64,000 nt of DNA from Neostapfia colusana. Taxonomy: Eukaryota; Streptophyta; Magnoliopsida; Poales; Poaceae. Shown one piece after another: positions 24,038 to 35,813 of this stretch (the first letter of the stretch is position 1; each line of letters starts with the position of its first letter). Location: contig JASWHV010000012.1 of the NCBI GenBank assembly GCA_030760725.1, positions 43,121,652 through 43,185,651 on the forward strand, given 5' to 3'. The notes beneath the pieces were generated by a model, which saw nothing but the letters and a program-made list of their open reading frames with translations, made no database searches and was not told where the DNA came from. The position numbers and the translations under genes were made by a program.

Positions 24038-26281
24038 CTAGGCTATCCTCAAATTGTTGCGGATTTCCCTCACTTTCGCCTCGGCTTCTTGTAGTACCTC
24101 GGGCCCAAACACTTTACTTTCCCCTGTTTGGTTCCAAAATAGTGGAGTTCTGCACTTTCTCCCATACAACGCCTCAAATGGTGACATCTTCATACTAGCC
24201 TGATAAATGTTGTTGTAGGAGAACTCCACATACGGTAAGTTCTTATCCCAACTCCTATTGTTCTTGAGTGCACAAGCTCTCAGCATATCCTCAAGGATTT
24301 GATTGGTTCTTTCTGTCTGCCCGTCAGTCTGGGGGTGATAGGCAGAACTAAAATTCAGATGAGTTCCCATGGTCTCATGTAACTTCTGCCAGAACCTTGA
24401 GGTGAATTGTGTTCCTCGATGTGACACTATCTTCTTTGGCACTCCATGAAAACACATGATTCTTGACATGTACAATTCTGCCAATTTGGATCCGCTGTAG
24501 CTTTCTTTCACGGGGATGAAATGAGCTACCTTAGTCAGCCTATCGATGATGACCCATATCGAATCATATCCCCATTGGGTCCTAGGTAGTCCCACTGTGA
24601 AGTCCATACTGATTTTTTCCCATTTCCATTCAGACACTTTGAGTGGTTGCAATAGTCCCGCGGGTCGTTGACGTTCTGCTTTCACCAACTGACATGTGTC
24701 ACATAGGACAACATGTTCCGCGACATCTCGCTTCATGCCATACCACCAATATCTGCTCTTGAGGTCATGATACATCTTCGTACTCCCAGGATGAATGGAA
24801 TAGTCGGAATCATGAGCCTCCTTCAAAATCAGTTCATGGATCTCCTTCACCTCAGGCACACAGATTCTTTTCTCATGCCACACCATACCTTGTTCATCCT
24901 CTCTGAACCCAGGGGCTTTATTTTCTTTGATGAGTTCTCTAATTTCTTGTATCTTCTCGTCATTCTTCTGACCGTTGCGTATGTCTTGCTCTAATGTGGA
25001 GTCCACTTCCATGGCGATGGCCTCACCACTATTTACTAGACATAGATTGAGTTTTGCAATTTCTTCCTTCAATTCCATAGGCATGTCCTTTAAGCTCAAC
25101 ATATTGACATGCACCTTCCGGCTTAAAGCATCAGTCACAACGTTCGATTTCCCAGGATGATAGTTGATGCCCACATCAAAGTCGTTGATTAGCTCCAACC
25201 ATCTCCTTTGTTTGAGGTTCAGATCTAGCTGTGTGAAAATGTACTTTAAGCTCTTATGATCCGTATATATCTCTGTCCTCTTCCCCATCAAGTAATGCCG
25301 CCAAATCTTCAACGCGTGGATCACTGCGGCTAGCTCTAGGTCATGCGTAGGATAGTTCTTCTCGTGTCTTCGGAGCTGCCGGGACGCATAGGCAACGACA
25401 TGCCCTTCTTGCATGAGAACACATCCCAACCCGTTTCCAGAGGCATCGCAGTACACCGAAAAGTTCTTTTGCATATCTGGCATAACTAGCACTGGGGTTG
25501 TTGTCAATCTTTTCTTCAGCTCTTGGAAACTCGTCTCACACTCCGGTGTCCATGTGAATGTGATTCCCTTCTCTAACAATTTGGTGAGGGGTCTTGAGAT
25601 CTTGGAGAAACCCTCAATGAACCGTCGATAATACCCAACCAATCCTAAAAAGCTTCGAATTTCCCCGACATTTTCAGGGGTCTTCCACTTCTGCACATCC
25701 TCGATCTTGGCGGGATCTACGGAGGTTCCTCCCTCCGAGATTATATGTCCTAAGAAGGGAACTCTCTTCAACCAAAACTCACACTTGCTCAACTTGGCAT
25801 ATAGTTGGTGTTCTCTCAACTTTTGCAACACCAATCTTAAATGTCCCTCATGTTCTTCTTCATCTTTGGAGAAGACGAGAATGTCATCAATGAAAACCAC
25901 CACAAATTTGTCCAGATATTCCATGAATACCTTGTTCATGAGATACATGAAATACGCCGGGGCATTAGTTAGCCCGAACGGCATGACGGTGTATTCATAC
26001 AACCCGTACCGAGATACGAAAGCTGTCTTTGGAATGTCAGTTTGCCTTATCTTCAGTTGGTGGTATCCCGACCTGAGATCAATCTTTGAGAATACACAAG
26101 ATCCCCTCAACTGATCAAATAAGTCTTCAATGTGGGGTAATGGGTACTTGTTCTTGATGGTTACTTCATTCAACGCACGGTAGTCTACGCATAACCTTTG
26201 GATTCCGTCCTTCTTGGGTACGAATATCACTGGAGCTCCCCATGGTGAGGAACTAGGATGAATATACCCCTTCTCTGTCAA
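24038..26281 (-). pseudogene. Tekay pol: reverse transcriptase, RNase H, integrase
   Basis: An open stretch of 747 codons. Reverse transcriptase has the FIDDIL catalytic box near residue 130. RNase H follows (YASRQLRRHEKNYPTHDLEL, TDHKSLKYIF). Integrase has an H-H-C-C zinc region (YSIHPGSTKMYHDL to CDTC) and the core. At the second catalytic position, where the family has Asp-Arg-Gly-Thr-Gln, this copy has His-Arg-Gly-Thr-Gln (VSHRGTQF), which should disable integration. The frame is cut off from the upstream part by TAA at 26296-26294 and ends at TAG (24040-24038). It is therefore not a working gene. Confidence 0.93.
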
Positions 26282-26293
26282 TTCTCTTATATG

Positions 26294-28035
26294 TTATTTG
26301 AGCTCCTCCAGCTGTTTGGAGTCCATCCGATAAGGCCTCTTGTATATTGGGGTTGTTCTAGGTACTAGTTCAATCGCGAATTCCACTTCACGATCTGGGG
26401 GCATACCTGGCAACTCCTCCGGAAAAACGTCTGGATATTCCCTGATAATCCTTATCTCTTCCACTTCCACCTCAACTTGATTGAGTTTAATGTCCCTCCT
26501 AGGTTCTTGCACGGCTATGAACTTCACTTTTGTGCCACTAGTGTGAGTTAGTTCCACCGTTCTTGTCAAACAGTGGATGATACCTTTATGTTTGGTCAAC
26601 CAATCCATACCCAAAATAATATCTATCCCTTGGGAGTCTATCACTATGAGGTTTGCAGTAAATACTACCCCATTGATGTCTAGATTCACCTTGGGACACA
26701 CTTGTCTTGTTCTTATTTCTCCCCCTGGAGAGTTCACTGCTAACATATGATTCATTTGTGTTGTTGCTAGATCATGCTTCTTAACAAATCCTTGAGTAAT
26801 GAATGAGTGGGTAGCACCAAAATCGAACAATAGGGTTGCAATGTGTAAATTTGCAGAGAACTTACCAATTACCACGTCAGGTGCCTCTTGCGCTTCCTCC
26901 ATGGTCACGTGGTTCACCCGTCCTCGCATCACATTCTGCTGCTGTGGCTGCATAGGCTTCTTCTTTGGGCACTTATGAGCGTAGTGCCCCACTTCACCAC
27001 AGTTGAAGCATTGCACCCCAACTTTAGGTGCCTGGCCTTTGTGGTCTTGGGGTTGGTTCTGTGGCCCTTGTCCTGCTGGTCGAGGTTGGTAAGTGGGGCG
27101 TGGCTGCTGCACAAACTGACGCTGCGTCTGTACTGGTGCTGATGGAGGCCTAACGTTCGGGTTGTACCCTCTCGGTGTCGGGTAGGGTACCACAACACGG
27201 CTCGTCTGCCCTGCAGGTTGCTGCATCAGACGTGGACGTGTGTTGCTGCTTGATGCTTGGTGTGACCATCCCATCTTCCTCTTGTTTTCATTCTCCAAGG
27301 CCTTCAGCTTCCTTTCCACGACAAACGCTCGGTCTAACATCTTTTGGAAGCTTTCATATTCGTTGGAAGACATTGCACATTGCATTTCCATGGTAAGTCC
27401 TTCCACAAACAATCTTGTTTCTGCTCATCCGTTTTGATGTCCCGTGGTGCATAACGGAATAGTTGGGTGAACTTAGTGAGGTATTCCCTCACAGTCATGT
27501 TGCCTTGCTGCAGTCCCAAGAACTCCTTTCTCTTGTTTTTGAGTCCACCCCTTGGTATGTAGTGGTTGTGGAAACTGCGCTTGAACTCTTCCCAACTGAT
27601 GTTCTCGGGGTCATGATGGGCTGCCACGTAAGCGGTCCACCAATCAGCAGCAGGTCCATGCAATTGGTGAGAGGCAAACAGCAACCTCTCATACCCTTGG
27701 CATTGTATGATCCTCATCTTGCTCTCAATGGTCTTTAGCCAATCATCTGCCTCCAGATGTTCAGCAGCACTTGCAAACTTTGGGGGTTGAGTTCCCAGAA
27801 ACTCACTCAACCTTGGTTGACGTGGTGCAGCTTGTGGGGGTGGAGCTTGGTGTAAGTTGGCCACCACTTGAGTTAAACTCTGGATGAGCTGATTCTGATT
27901 TTCGATCATTTGGTAGATAGGATCAGCTCCTTCACGGCGATCACCCCTGGCTTGCCCTCTAGGAAGGTGAGGATTGGCGGCCTCATCGTTGTCGTTGTTG
28001 GGGTTGGCACCACGACCTTTTCCTCTTCCAGCCAT
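26294..28035 (-). pseudogene. Tekay gag and protease, frameshifted
   Basis: Gag starts at ATG 28035 with a Gly/Arg/Asn-rich leader. A capsid-like domain follows (EADDWLKTIESKM, FASHQLHGPAADWW, EFKRSFHNHYIPRG). A frameshift near 27415 separates it from the second half (residues from FVEGLTMEMQCA on). This half has a CCHC zinc knuckle (CFNCGEVGHYAHKC) and a protease-like segment in which the expected Asp-Ser/Thr-Gly active site reads FDFGATHSFI. The stretch ends at TAA (26296-26294). Confidence 0.9.
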
Positions 28036-28373
28036 CTATCATGATCAACCAAATGTTAACTTTAATCATTATGCATTAACTTCCCAAATTGCTTGTTTAA
28101 ACTTAAACTTTTGAGGCCTTAATATCTAGACAATTTCTGAAGATTTCACATAGATCTTTGGGCGTCATGTCTCACGCGAAAATAAATGCACTATTGATTC
28201 ATAGGGGTTCACACACCAAAGCAAAGCAATCTTAAAGACGAGGTTGTGGACAAATGCCCATGGCTTCCACAACTCACGTCACACACCAAACATTAACAAA
28301 CAAATAAATAGGGTATTGACTCGACTACTCAATAACCTGCTGAAATAAGGGAAATGACTCTAAACAACTCGTA

Positions 28374-29136
28374 TCACTGAGTTGGCTCGTCGGGTTCTTC
28401 CTCATCATTGTGGCTGCCCTCTGATTCCGCTTTAGGTGGGGAAGCTGCTGGTGTAGAAGTGCGGCGACGCTTGCTCGCCCGACGGCCTAGGGAGTCAGGA
28501 GTCCATGTGTCATTCACGATGATACACAGTTCATTCCCATCTCCTCTTTCTCTCGCCCTCAAGCTGGCGCGAAGCAACGCCTCAGTCTCCTTTAGGGTGT
28601 CAGGAACATCCTGAAGCTCCTGCTGGCACTCCTGCAGTCGAGTGCTGAGCATAGATGCATCCTCCAGGCACAGGTCCATGTGCTCGTGGGAAGTCCCCTG
28701 CTGCACTGGCGGGTACTTGTACTCCGCGGTGCCACTCTCACGCTGGAGGACATACATGTACTCAGTCATGTCCAGGTGCTCGACGGTTGATGTAACTCTG
28801 GCAGGTGATGGCCTCCCAGGTGACATCCTTCTTAGCATCGGCCTGAGTTGCCCGACAAGCTGGAGAGCGGTGGATCTTGAGCAGCTGGTTTTCATGGATA
28901 ATCCTCATCTCTGAGCTCCATTCTTCCCGCTTCTCACGGATGGTCCTGGTGGAGCTGTAGTGTATGATCAGCTTGCCAACATTGCCGGCGGCGTGGAGCA
29001 TACGTCGAAGACGGCGCAACAAGCCTCCTACTGCCAACCCGTAGGAGTGGTACGTCACCGGACGGTTCTCCTCTCTCAAGGCAAGGGCAGCTACAGGAAC
29101 TCTCCCTCCGGTGGACTTGCGGGCGGTGCGAACCAT
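28374..29136 (-). pseudogene. pre-gag ORF with a histone H3 tail-like N-terminus
   Basis: Lies between the primer-binding site and gag, in the same direction. The ATG at 29136 opens with MVRTARKSTGGRVP, which mirrors the H3 tail (Ala-Arg-Thr, then Ala-Arg-Lys-Ser-Thr-Gly-Gly) with only the Lys4-Gln-Thr step missing. The rest of the first frame (124 codons, stop 28762) is basic and matches nothing I know. A second overlapping frame (28895-28374) has a likely coiled coil (TRLQECQQELQDVPDTLKET), a basic nuclear-signal-like RRASKRRR and an acidic end. One single-base frameshift in the overlap explains both halves. Function unknown. Mimicry of H3 as a ligand for chromatin readers is an inference. 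Confidence 0.6.
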
Positions 29137-29342
29137 CTAAAACATAAAGCATTTAAAATCAAGTTAGATAAGAATTAAATAAAGATTGTATTTTGAATAA
29201 AAGTTGGGGCAAGATGAACAAATAAAGTGACCCCCATTAAATAACACTTTCAACCCACACCTTTTGTAAAATAGTTTTTAAGAAAATAGGGTCCTTAAAT
29301 ATGTCCATTTCTACCTAGGTTCAAGTTCCTACGGGCAACCTT

Positions 29343-29355
29343 GGCTCTGATACCA
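29343..29355 (-). other. primer-binding site, Tekay element
   Basis: Minus-strand TGGTATCAGAGCC is complementary to the initiator tRNA-Met 3' end. It lies four bases inside the 5' LTR. Confidence 0.9.
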
Positions 29356-29359
29356 CTTC

Positions 29360-30870
29360 TATCACACCCGGTTTCTACAAAGAGCAACCAAGTGAATATC
29401 ACATGTATGCCAGGATCATTTTCTCATACATGTAACGACAAATAGTGAAGCATCATTATATTACAAGCCAAGTGTTCAAATATAAATAAGTCTTACATAG
29501 CATACGTCTCGATGGACGATAATATGTTCATAACATATAAATAAAACAGCAGCGGAATATAAATCTTGTGAGCTCCGTCACAGGCGTTGCCCGGGGGACT
29601 CCGTGAACCTAGAATCCTTCTTCGGGTTCGAAGTCTTGGTCATTGAACACCACATCATCCCCTTGACCTGAGCAGCAATTTAAACCAACAGAAAAGGAAG
29701 CTTGAGTACCGTTGGTACTCAGCAAGTGTGGGAAAGTTATGTCATGCATGGCTAGAGCAAGGAGAGGTTGAACTCATGGTTAAAGCACTACGCAAATAAT
29801 ACCTATCACCTTAGCTTATAAGCACCTACTTTACTACATAGGTGAAATGGTCCCAATCCCTCAACCCATCATCAGTATCAAGTAAACATAGTCTCATCTC
29901 CAATGTTAAGCTTCCCGCTTAACATCCTCAACTTCCCGATCCATCATCCTCTAATCATGAATAAGTCCAAGCTGCTCTTGACCGTGAGCACGGCTATCAT
30001 GACAGTTTTGACTCTGCAGAGTTTGCACCACTGTACCCACATGTAGTGATTTCATCCCCCGCTGCCGGGTGGACTAGAAGAACCTCCATTATGCCAGTGG
30101 TCGCGAACCACGTTCACACTTCCGAGGTGTGTAGCCAGGAGATCACTATGAGGCATTTACAAAGGGATTTCCGAAGAGCGTGGGTCCACTGAGGTTTCAC
30201 CCCTAACAGCATACAAGAGGCTCCAACCCCGCTGCAGTGGCCCCCTCTTGAGCCTTGCGGTTCATATGGTAGTCCAGCTGACACCTATTCCCCGCACCAT
30301 CCAAACACCCATACTACGCCGGAGATGCTCCTAATTAATTGGCCAAGCTGCCCCATCTCAGCATGTGGTTGGCACGGTAAAGCCAGGTTACATGCTCCAT
30401 GAACCAGTCCTTAGGATCCAGGCAAGCACTAAACACAAACCCGAGTCTCGTGCACACAGCACCAACCAAAGCATCCAGCTTGCATTTAAATGGGCGAGGG
30501 AGGGCGGCGAGGTCGGTTGAGATGGTGCCGCACACGTGGACTGGAGATCGTGGCTCTGGGTGCGCAGAATCCGGAGAGGGCGGGTGCGATCGGGCACGGG
30601 AGCTCGGAAGAAAACCGGGTGGCGGTTGGAGACGAAGGTGCCGACAAGTGGGTCCCGCGCGGCAGAGAGAGGGGGAGGGGCAAACAGCCGCGGGCTGTTG
30701 GGCCGGCTGAGGTGGGTTTCGGCCCACTGGCCATTTTTCTTTTTCTTTTTCCTTTTCTTTTTCTGTTTTGATTCAAATTTAAATTCCAGTTTGAATTTGA
30801 ATTGTTTCACCACATGCATTATGTCCAAAATTTTTAAATTCCCCTCTTTAACAGGTGTTGGGGTGTTACA
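29360..30870 (-). repeat. Tekay 5' LTR (right), with a 2-kb internal deletion
   Basis: 1511 bp, nearly identical to the left LTR at both ends. The junction at about 30482 (CAGCTTG followed by CATTTAAATGG) skips what corresponds to about 21096-23139 in the left LTR. The inner end reads TATCACACC in place of TGTCACACC. Confidence 0.88.
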
Positions 30871-31280
30871 ACCCGTTTCTCTAGCGTCGTACTACACCCG
30901 AGGTACACTCATAGTCACGGTCCGGTGAGACCGATCACAGACAGACAAGACCACGGTCCGCCAAAGACTTGGTTGCAGCAGTAAGAGGTAAGTTTAGTTG
31001 GATTTTATGTATAATATATCTTCATTAGTAATATTGTAACAATACATAATTGTTTTTTCCTTTCAGCTCGAGAACATCCACCCGGACGCGGATGAGTAAA
31101 CTATCTCCACACACTTGGAGGCGTACCTTCTGTGGCTTTTCGGGTGGATCCTATTCAAAGACTCACACGGGGACACAATCAACAAACGTCTTATCTACTT
31201 CGCGAGAGAAATAGCGGACAACCCCCCTCACGCAGTTCCGCAGTACAATTGAGGTTCAGCTGTGCTAACGGCTACGTATC

Positions 31281-32893
31281 TGAAATTGCCTAGAGGGGGG
31301 TGAATAGGCTAAAATACCTGAAATGACTTAATTAAACGAGACTAGCACTCAGGAGCCTGACTTGTCTGGCTCAGGGGCGGACTAGTCCGATCAACCTGCT
31401 GGAAATGCCTAAAAGGTCGGACTAGTCTGCCTTGGAGGCGGACTAGTCTAGTCAAACTGCCGGAAAGATATAAAACTTTTTTTTAAGGTTTTTTTCTCAA
31501 ATTTTAGTTTAACAAAATGTGCATGAGACAACTAACACTTCTATACGACAAGTGTGACAGAATATTGAAATGAATTGCAAGAGTGTGATGATGTATAGCA
31601 AAATAATTAAAACAAAACCTAAGCAATCTTGATCTTCAAAGAAATGTACATGCAAGAGAGACATTGATGATTATTTTCCCGAGGTTCGATTGCACTCAGA
31701 AATCTACGTCCCTATTGAGGAGTCCACAAAGGACCGGGTCTAACAACCCTTTCCTCACCAAGTCGCCACTAAGGCCAACTCGGTTCTTCACTATCTCAAG
31801 GGTGAACTTACAAAGTTTTAGAGCTGCTCACAATCTGAGGCTCCCACTTGATCACTTCCACAAACTTCACAGATCTCACAAGCCACATATCACACCAAGT
31901 GCACGAGATCACTCCAAGAGCCTAAACACGAAGTTCTTCCTTCTCCTCTTCTCACACACCCAAATTCACTTAAGAATTGGCTCTAGAGGGTGAGTAAGCA
32001 AGAGAGAAGGATTAGGGGGGCTCTTGGATCGCTGTGGCGGCGCAAGGGTTCCAACCTTTTTTTTAAATGACGTTGGGGCATCTCCTTTTATAGAAGTCCC
32101 GAAGCCAACCGTTGCCACCTACCGAAAGTCCGGACTAGTCCGCCTCACACCGGACTAGTCCGATCTCACACAGGAACTATTTGTCCCGGTGAGAACGTAC
32201 AAGTCTGGAGGACCCGAACTAGCCCAACCACTAGGGCAGACAAGTCCGGTCCACCAAGACTTAGCCGTGGGAGCTCTCATCTCACACCCATACGGACTAG
32301 TCCGCCTTAGAACGGACTGGCCCGAACTCACACAGGAACTCTTAGTCCGTGTGAAAATGGTCAAGACTAGCTAGCCCGGACTAGTCTGGCCACTCAGGCG
32401 GATAAGTTCGGTCTACCAGGACTTAGCCCCAAAAACACTCTCACCTAGAGAGAAACGGACTAGTCCGTCCAAAATGGACAGGTCCGATCTCAGTCAGGAA
32501 CTCTTAGTCCGCCCTAAGACGGACTAAGCCGTAGGACTTCCGGACTAGTCCGACCTCTTCCCCCGGACAAGTCCGACCTGCCCAACTTTACCTCTCTACC
32601 TCTCTCCACTAAGGATTTGACACTTCTAACGCTTTGAGCTCTCTTCTATGATCTCAATGCACTTGACACACACACTCTTTCTTTTACACGGCTAGCCTAC
32701 TAAAGACTCAAGTGAAACCCTAATTTCTACTCTTCGAGTCTTCGACGCTGTTCTTCATCTTTTTCCTTTTTTTTGAGAGTTTAGGTGCCCGCCTTGGAAA
32801 TATCCTGTGCTTATGATCATCTCAGCTCATTAGTCTCTTAATTTGTCGTCATCAATCATCCAAAAACCACGGGGATGCCTAGATGCACTTACA
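31281..32893 (-). repeat. SIRE 3' LTR (left)
   Basis: 1613 bp. On the element strand the U3 part (about 32580 down to 32130) holds many GGACTAGTCC-type palindromes. The TATA box CTATAAAAGG is at 32093-32084. It differs from the other LTR by scattered substitutions and small indels, for example an extra palindrome-bearing segment near 32553-32580, so the insertion is older than the Tekay one. Confidence 0.93.
32130..32580. repeat. array of CGGACTAGTCCG palindromes in SIRE U3 (left LTR)
   Basis: At least six copies of the 12-bp palindrome or one-base variants occur here, interleaved with GGACAAGTCCG variants. The array lies just upstream of the LTR TATA box on the element strand. Confidence 0.85.
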
Positions 32894-33380
32894 AGCTCCC
32901 CCTTTTTGGTGATTGATGACAACACATTAAGTTTCAACATAAGAGGTAAAAATTTTATTTTTATAACAAGTGTACGTATGCAAAACTCCCCCTGAATGTA
33001 TGCAAGAGTAAAAGAGGGGAGTTGGCATACATTCACATGTTATGGTGGGGTGTCTACGTGTTGTGCTCAAAATTAAAAATATGATAAGACAATAAGCATA
33101 AAACAGCCATAAAATCCAACACGTAGTGTTACACAAAAAATAGGCATGCATAAAACATAAAACATAGATAGCCATGTCTAAAAGAGTCATGTCCAAAAGA
33201 TCTATTACTAGACTAGAAGATGATAAAAATAGGACATCCTTTTCACATTTCTCCCCCTTTGGCATCAAGGCACCAAAAAGGAAAGGAGGGAGGAAGATAC
33301 GCCTAAGTCTACACGTCATCTTCTTCGTCTTCTTATTCATCGCCATTTTCATCGCTCCCCGTAGCCTCCGTATCCTCTTC
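32894..33380 (-). other. SIRE 3' region before the LTR, no intact gene
   Basis: Contains the polypurine tract beside the LTR, then AT-rich sequence. A short acidic minus-strand coding-like stretch at about 33300-33380 continues the extra ORF with stops. Confidence 0.5.
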
Positions 33381-35084
33381 TTATTCGTCGACGGTGGTGG
33401 ATGGAGGCACGGCCTTGGAAGAGCTTCCATCTTCCCCGAACTGGGCGAGCTCATCAGCGGTGAACTCTGGATATGGAGTGAGTTCCCCATCACTCTCCTC
33501 AGGGGGAGACATGGGTACCTCAAGCTTGTCACACACAGCCTTGAGGTACTTCTCCTGACGCCTCTCCATGCGTCGAGTCCGTACCTCCACACGCCGACAG
33601 GAGGCGAAAAGTGCGTTGAAGCACTTGAAGAATCCGCTCATGGACTACGGAGGAGGAGATGATGGGGGAGCCACTGATCTAGAAGGGGCCGCTGAGCTGG
33701 ACGGAGGTTGAGCATTTTTTCTTCTTGAGGGTTCTGGCAGAATGGGGGGTAGCTGAGGACGGAGAGGTCGATGAGTGACATCTTTGACAAAGATTATCCC
33801 CGACACCTTCTCAATTAGGCACATGATGTACTGTGCATAACCACATGAGCAGTTGGGAGTGTGAGAGATGTTGAAGATGTCATCATAAATATGCTCAACA
33901 AGGTTGAACTTCTCTTCACCATCTATCAAGAGGAGGAGATGCCTTAAGTTTTCTTGAATTACCCCTGCATCTCCATCCTTGGGGGCAATGGTCCTCCTCA
34001 GAATCCGGTTGAGGATGCTATAGAATGGCTTGATGTTCCTAGCAAGCCCGACCTCATAGGAAACATGACTAGGATACATATAGTCAAGCGGATACCTATC
34101 CACTGCCTTGAGATTGGAAATGATAATCTCATGATCCAAGTGCTCCTCGAGGCCAAGTACCTGTGCAAACCTCTCATAGATGACTGAGTACCGCTCTCCA
34201 TGAGTCATCCAGGTGATTTTTCGGTCACTGTAGGTGGAGAAGTACACAGTGCTGTAGAACTGCACAATTACCTCAATGTTCCAGTCATACTTGAAGCTCA
34301 TGATTTCCTTGATTCCATGGCGCTCTACGGCTTCAATCACTGCATCAAAAGCTTTGTGCTCCCTTTTGGCCATGTAGTACCAATCTAACCATTGAGCTTG
34401 AGTGACTGGGGTCTTCATTTTTAGGTACACCAAGCAGTAGTAATCGCAGTGAAAGTCACACCAAAACCTAGGGTCGGCTGTGTGCTTCTCATAGTCATAG
34501 ACTTTATCCATCCTCAGCCTTCTCGCCTTTTCAGCCCCCTTTCCTTTGAATACAAATGACGGATTTTTGGGCTGCCGGTTGGGGTCTCTAGCAGGGGCAG
34601 CCATCTTTAAGGGGCCGATGGGCTTCGGTTGCCCTTTCTCTCTGATTTTTATCCCTCCTGCTCTGTTTGTCGGTGCTTTGGCAGTTGCCTTTTTGTTCTT
34701 GGGCTGCTTAGGAAGTGGAGCCTTACGCTTCTTTGGATCACGAGGAACCCTACCCTCGGGTTCCTTTTCCTTCTCTTTATCTCCCAAGGTGACCAACCTC
34801 TTTCTCTTGGGCTCTGAGGCACTAGCAGCTTGGAAGCTCTGGGCTTCACGTTCGACCCTTTTCTTTCTCAGTTGATCCTTCAAGGATTCTTCAACGGCTT
34901 GGGCAATTTGTGCCTCCTCGTCGAGATCATGCTTCTTCTTTGTTCTTGCCTCTCGACGGACAACTTCTTTAGCCGATTGGGCCTCCTTTGCTGCCCTTTC
35001 TTTGGCAATGCGCCGATGAAGGGCTTGTCGAGCCTCCTCGGCCGTGGGATTTGGAAGGGGAGAGCTTTGGTCGGAGTTCGACAT
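33381..35084 (-). pseudogene. SIRE extra ORF in envelope position, interrupted by one stop
   Basis: ATG at 35084 opens 479 codons to TAG (33647-33645). The same frame then continues for about 87 codons to 33381. Residues 1-130 are a charged helical region with likely coiled coil and basic clusters (EPKRKRLV, DPKKRKAPLPK). About 175-400 is a globular region with WCDFHCDYYCLVYL, SFKYDWNIEVIVQFYSTVYF and ITWMTHGERYSV. It resembles the putative plant transposon protein domain found in Athila-type and SIRE-type elements. The end is Pro/Ser-rich. There is no signal peptide and no clear membrane span, so an envelope role is not supported by sequence. Confidence 0.7.
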
Positions 35085-35813
35085 ATTTCCTGAGAGACAG
35101 GATATTAGAGGTCAAGGAAGTGGAATATTGCAAGAGAATTCAAGAAAAATGGCTAAAGTTGGAGTTTGTTCTGTGTAAACCGGACTTGTCCGTTAAAGGA
35201 CCGGACTAGTCTGCTCGAGAACGGATTTGTCTGCCCAAAACTGGACTAGTCCAGGCTATAAAGAAAGAACCCTAACCCTAACAATTTTTCGCAAGAACTT
35301 TGAATTAAGTTGCAATACTCCTAGGCTATGATCGCATCGACACTAGGAACAACATTTGTGAAGAGGTTTTTATCAAAAGACCTAAGAGTGAAAAAAAGAA
35401 AGGATTTTTGGTTAGGTCAAGAATACCTCTTGAAATCTTCAAATGTGATGAATTTTGGAGTTGAAACTTGAGTAACAAAGCCCGGGGAAGGGTTTCCGCA
35501 CTCCTTAGGTCTCCAATCCGTGGATTGGACAAGATTTTTGGTGGAGGAAAGCAAAAATCACCAATTTGTGGGCGCTTCTGGCTTGAGAGAGGATGTGAGC
35601 GGACTAGTCTGTGAAGAGAGAAGTTTGGCTGCCCCTGGGAGGTTAAGTCCCCAGGGGCCGGACTAGTCCGGGTTAAGTGTCCGGACAAGTCCGGCTGGCA
35701 GACCAGAGCCAGACTTCTCTGGGGCCGGACTTGTCCGGCCTACCCAGGCGGACTAGTCCGGTTTGGACTTGTCCACTGCGAAGTCCGACCTTCCCACGTG
35801 GCCACAGCTAGGG

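Larger units (their letters stand above)
19973..30870 (-). mobile_element. Ty3/gypsy Tekay-type (chromovirus) LTR retrotransposon
   Basis: Two LTRs flank a minus-strand gag-pol with protease, reverse transcriptase, RNase H, integrase and a C-terminal chromodomain-like segment, which is the Tekay (Del) layout. LTR ends are TGTAACACC and GTGTGACA (right copy GTGTGATA). The primer site TGGTATCAGAGCC (initiator tRNA-Met type) lies at 29355-29343, and a purine tract AAGGGGGG lies beside the 3' LTR at 23533-23540. It cuts the PMD gene. The flanking pentamers ACTCA and ACCCG do not match, so the target duplication is not visible. The two LTRs differ by a 2-kb segment. Confidence 0.92.

Noticed and set aside
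26881..27738. Plus-strand open frames opposite the Tekay gag
   Set aside because: Antisense shadows of a strongly supported minus-strand gag.
33645..35084. Retroviral-type envelope protein
   Set aside because: Position fits, but no signal peptide, no membrane anchor and no glycosylation-rich ectodomain can be seen.
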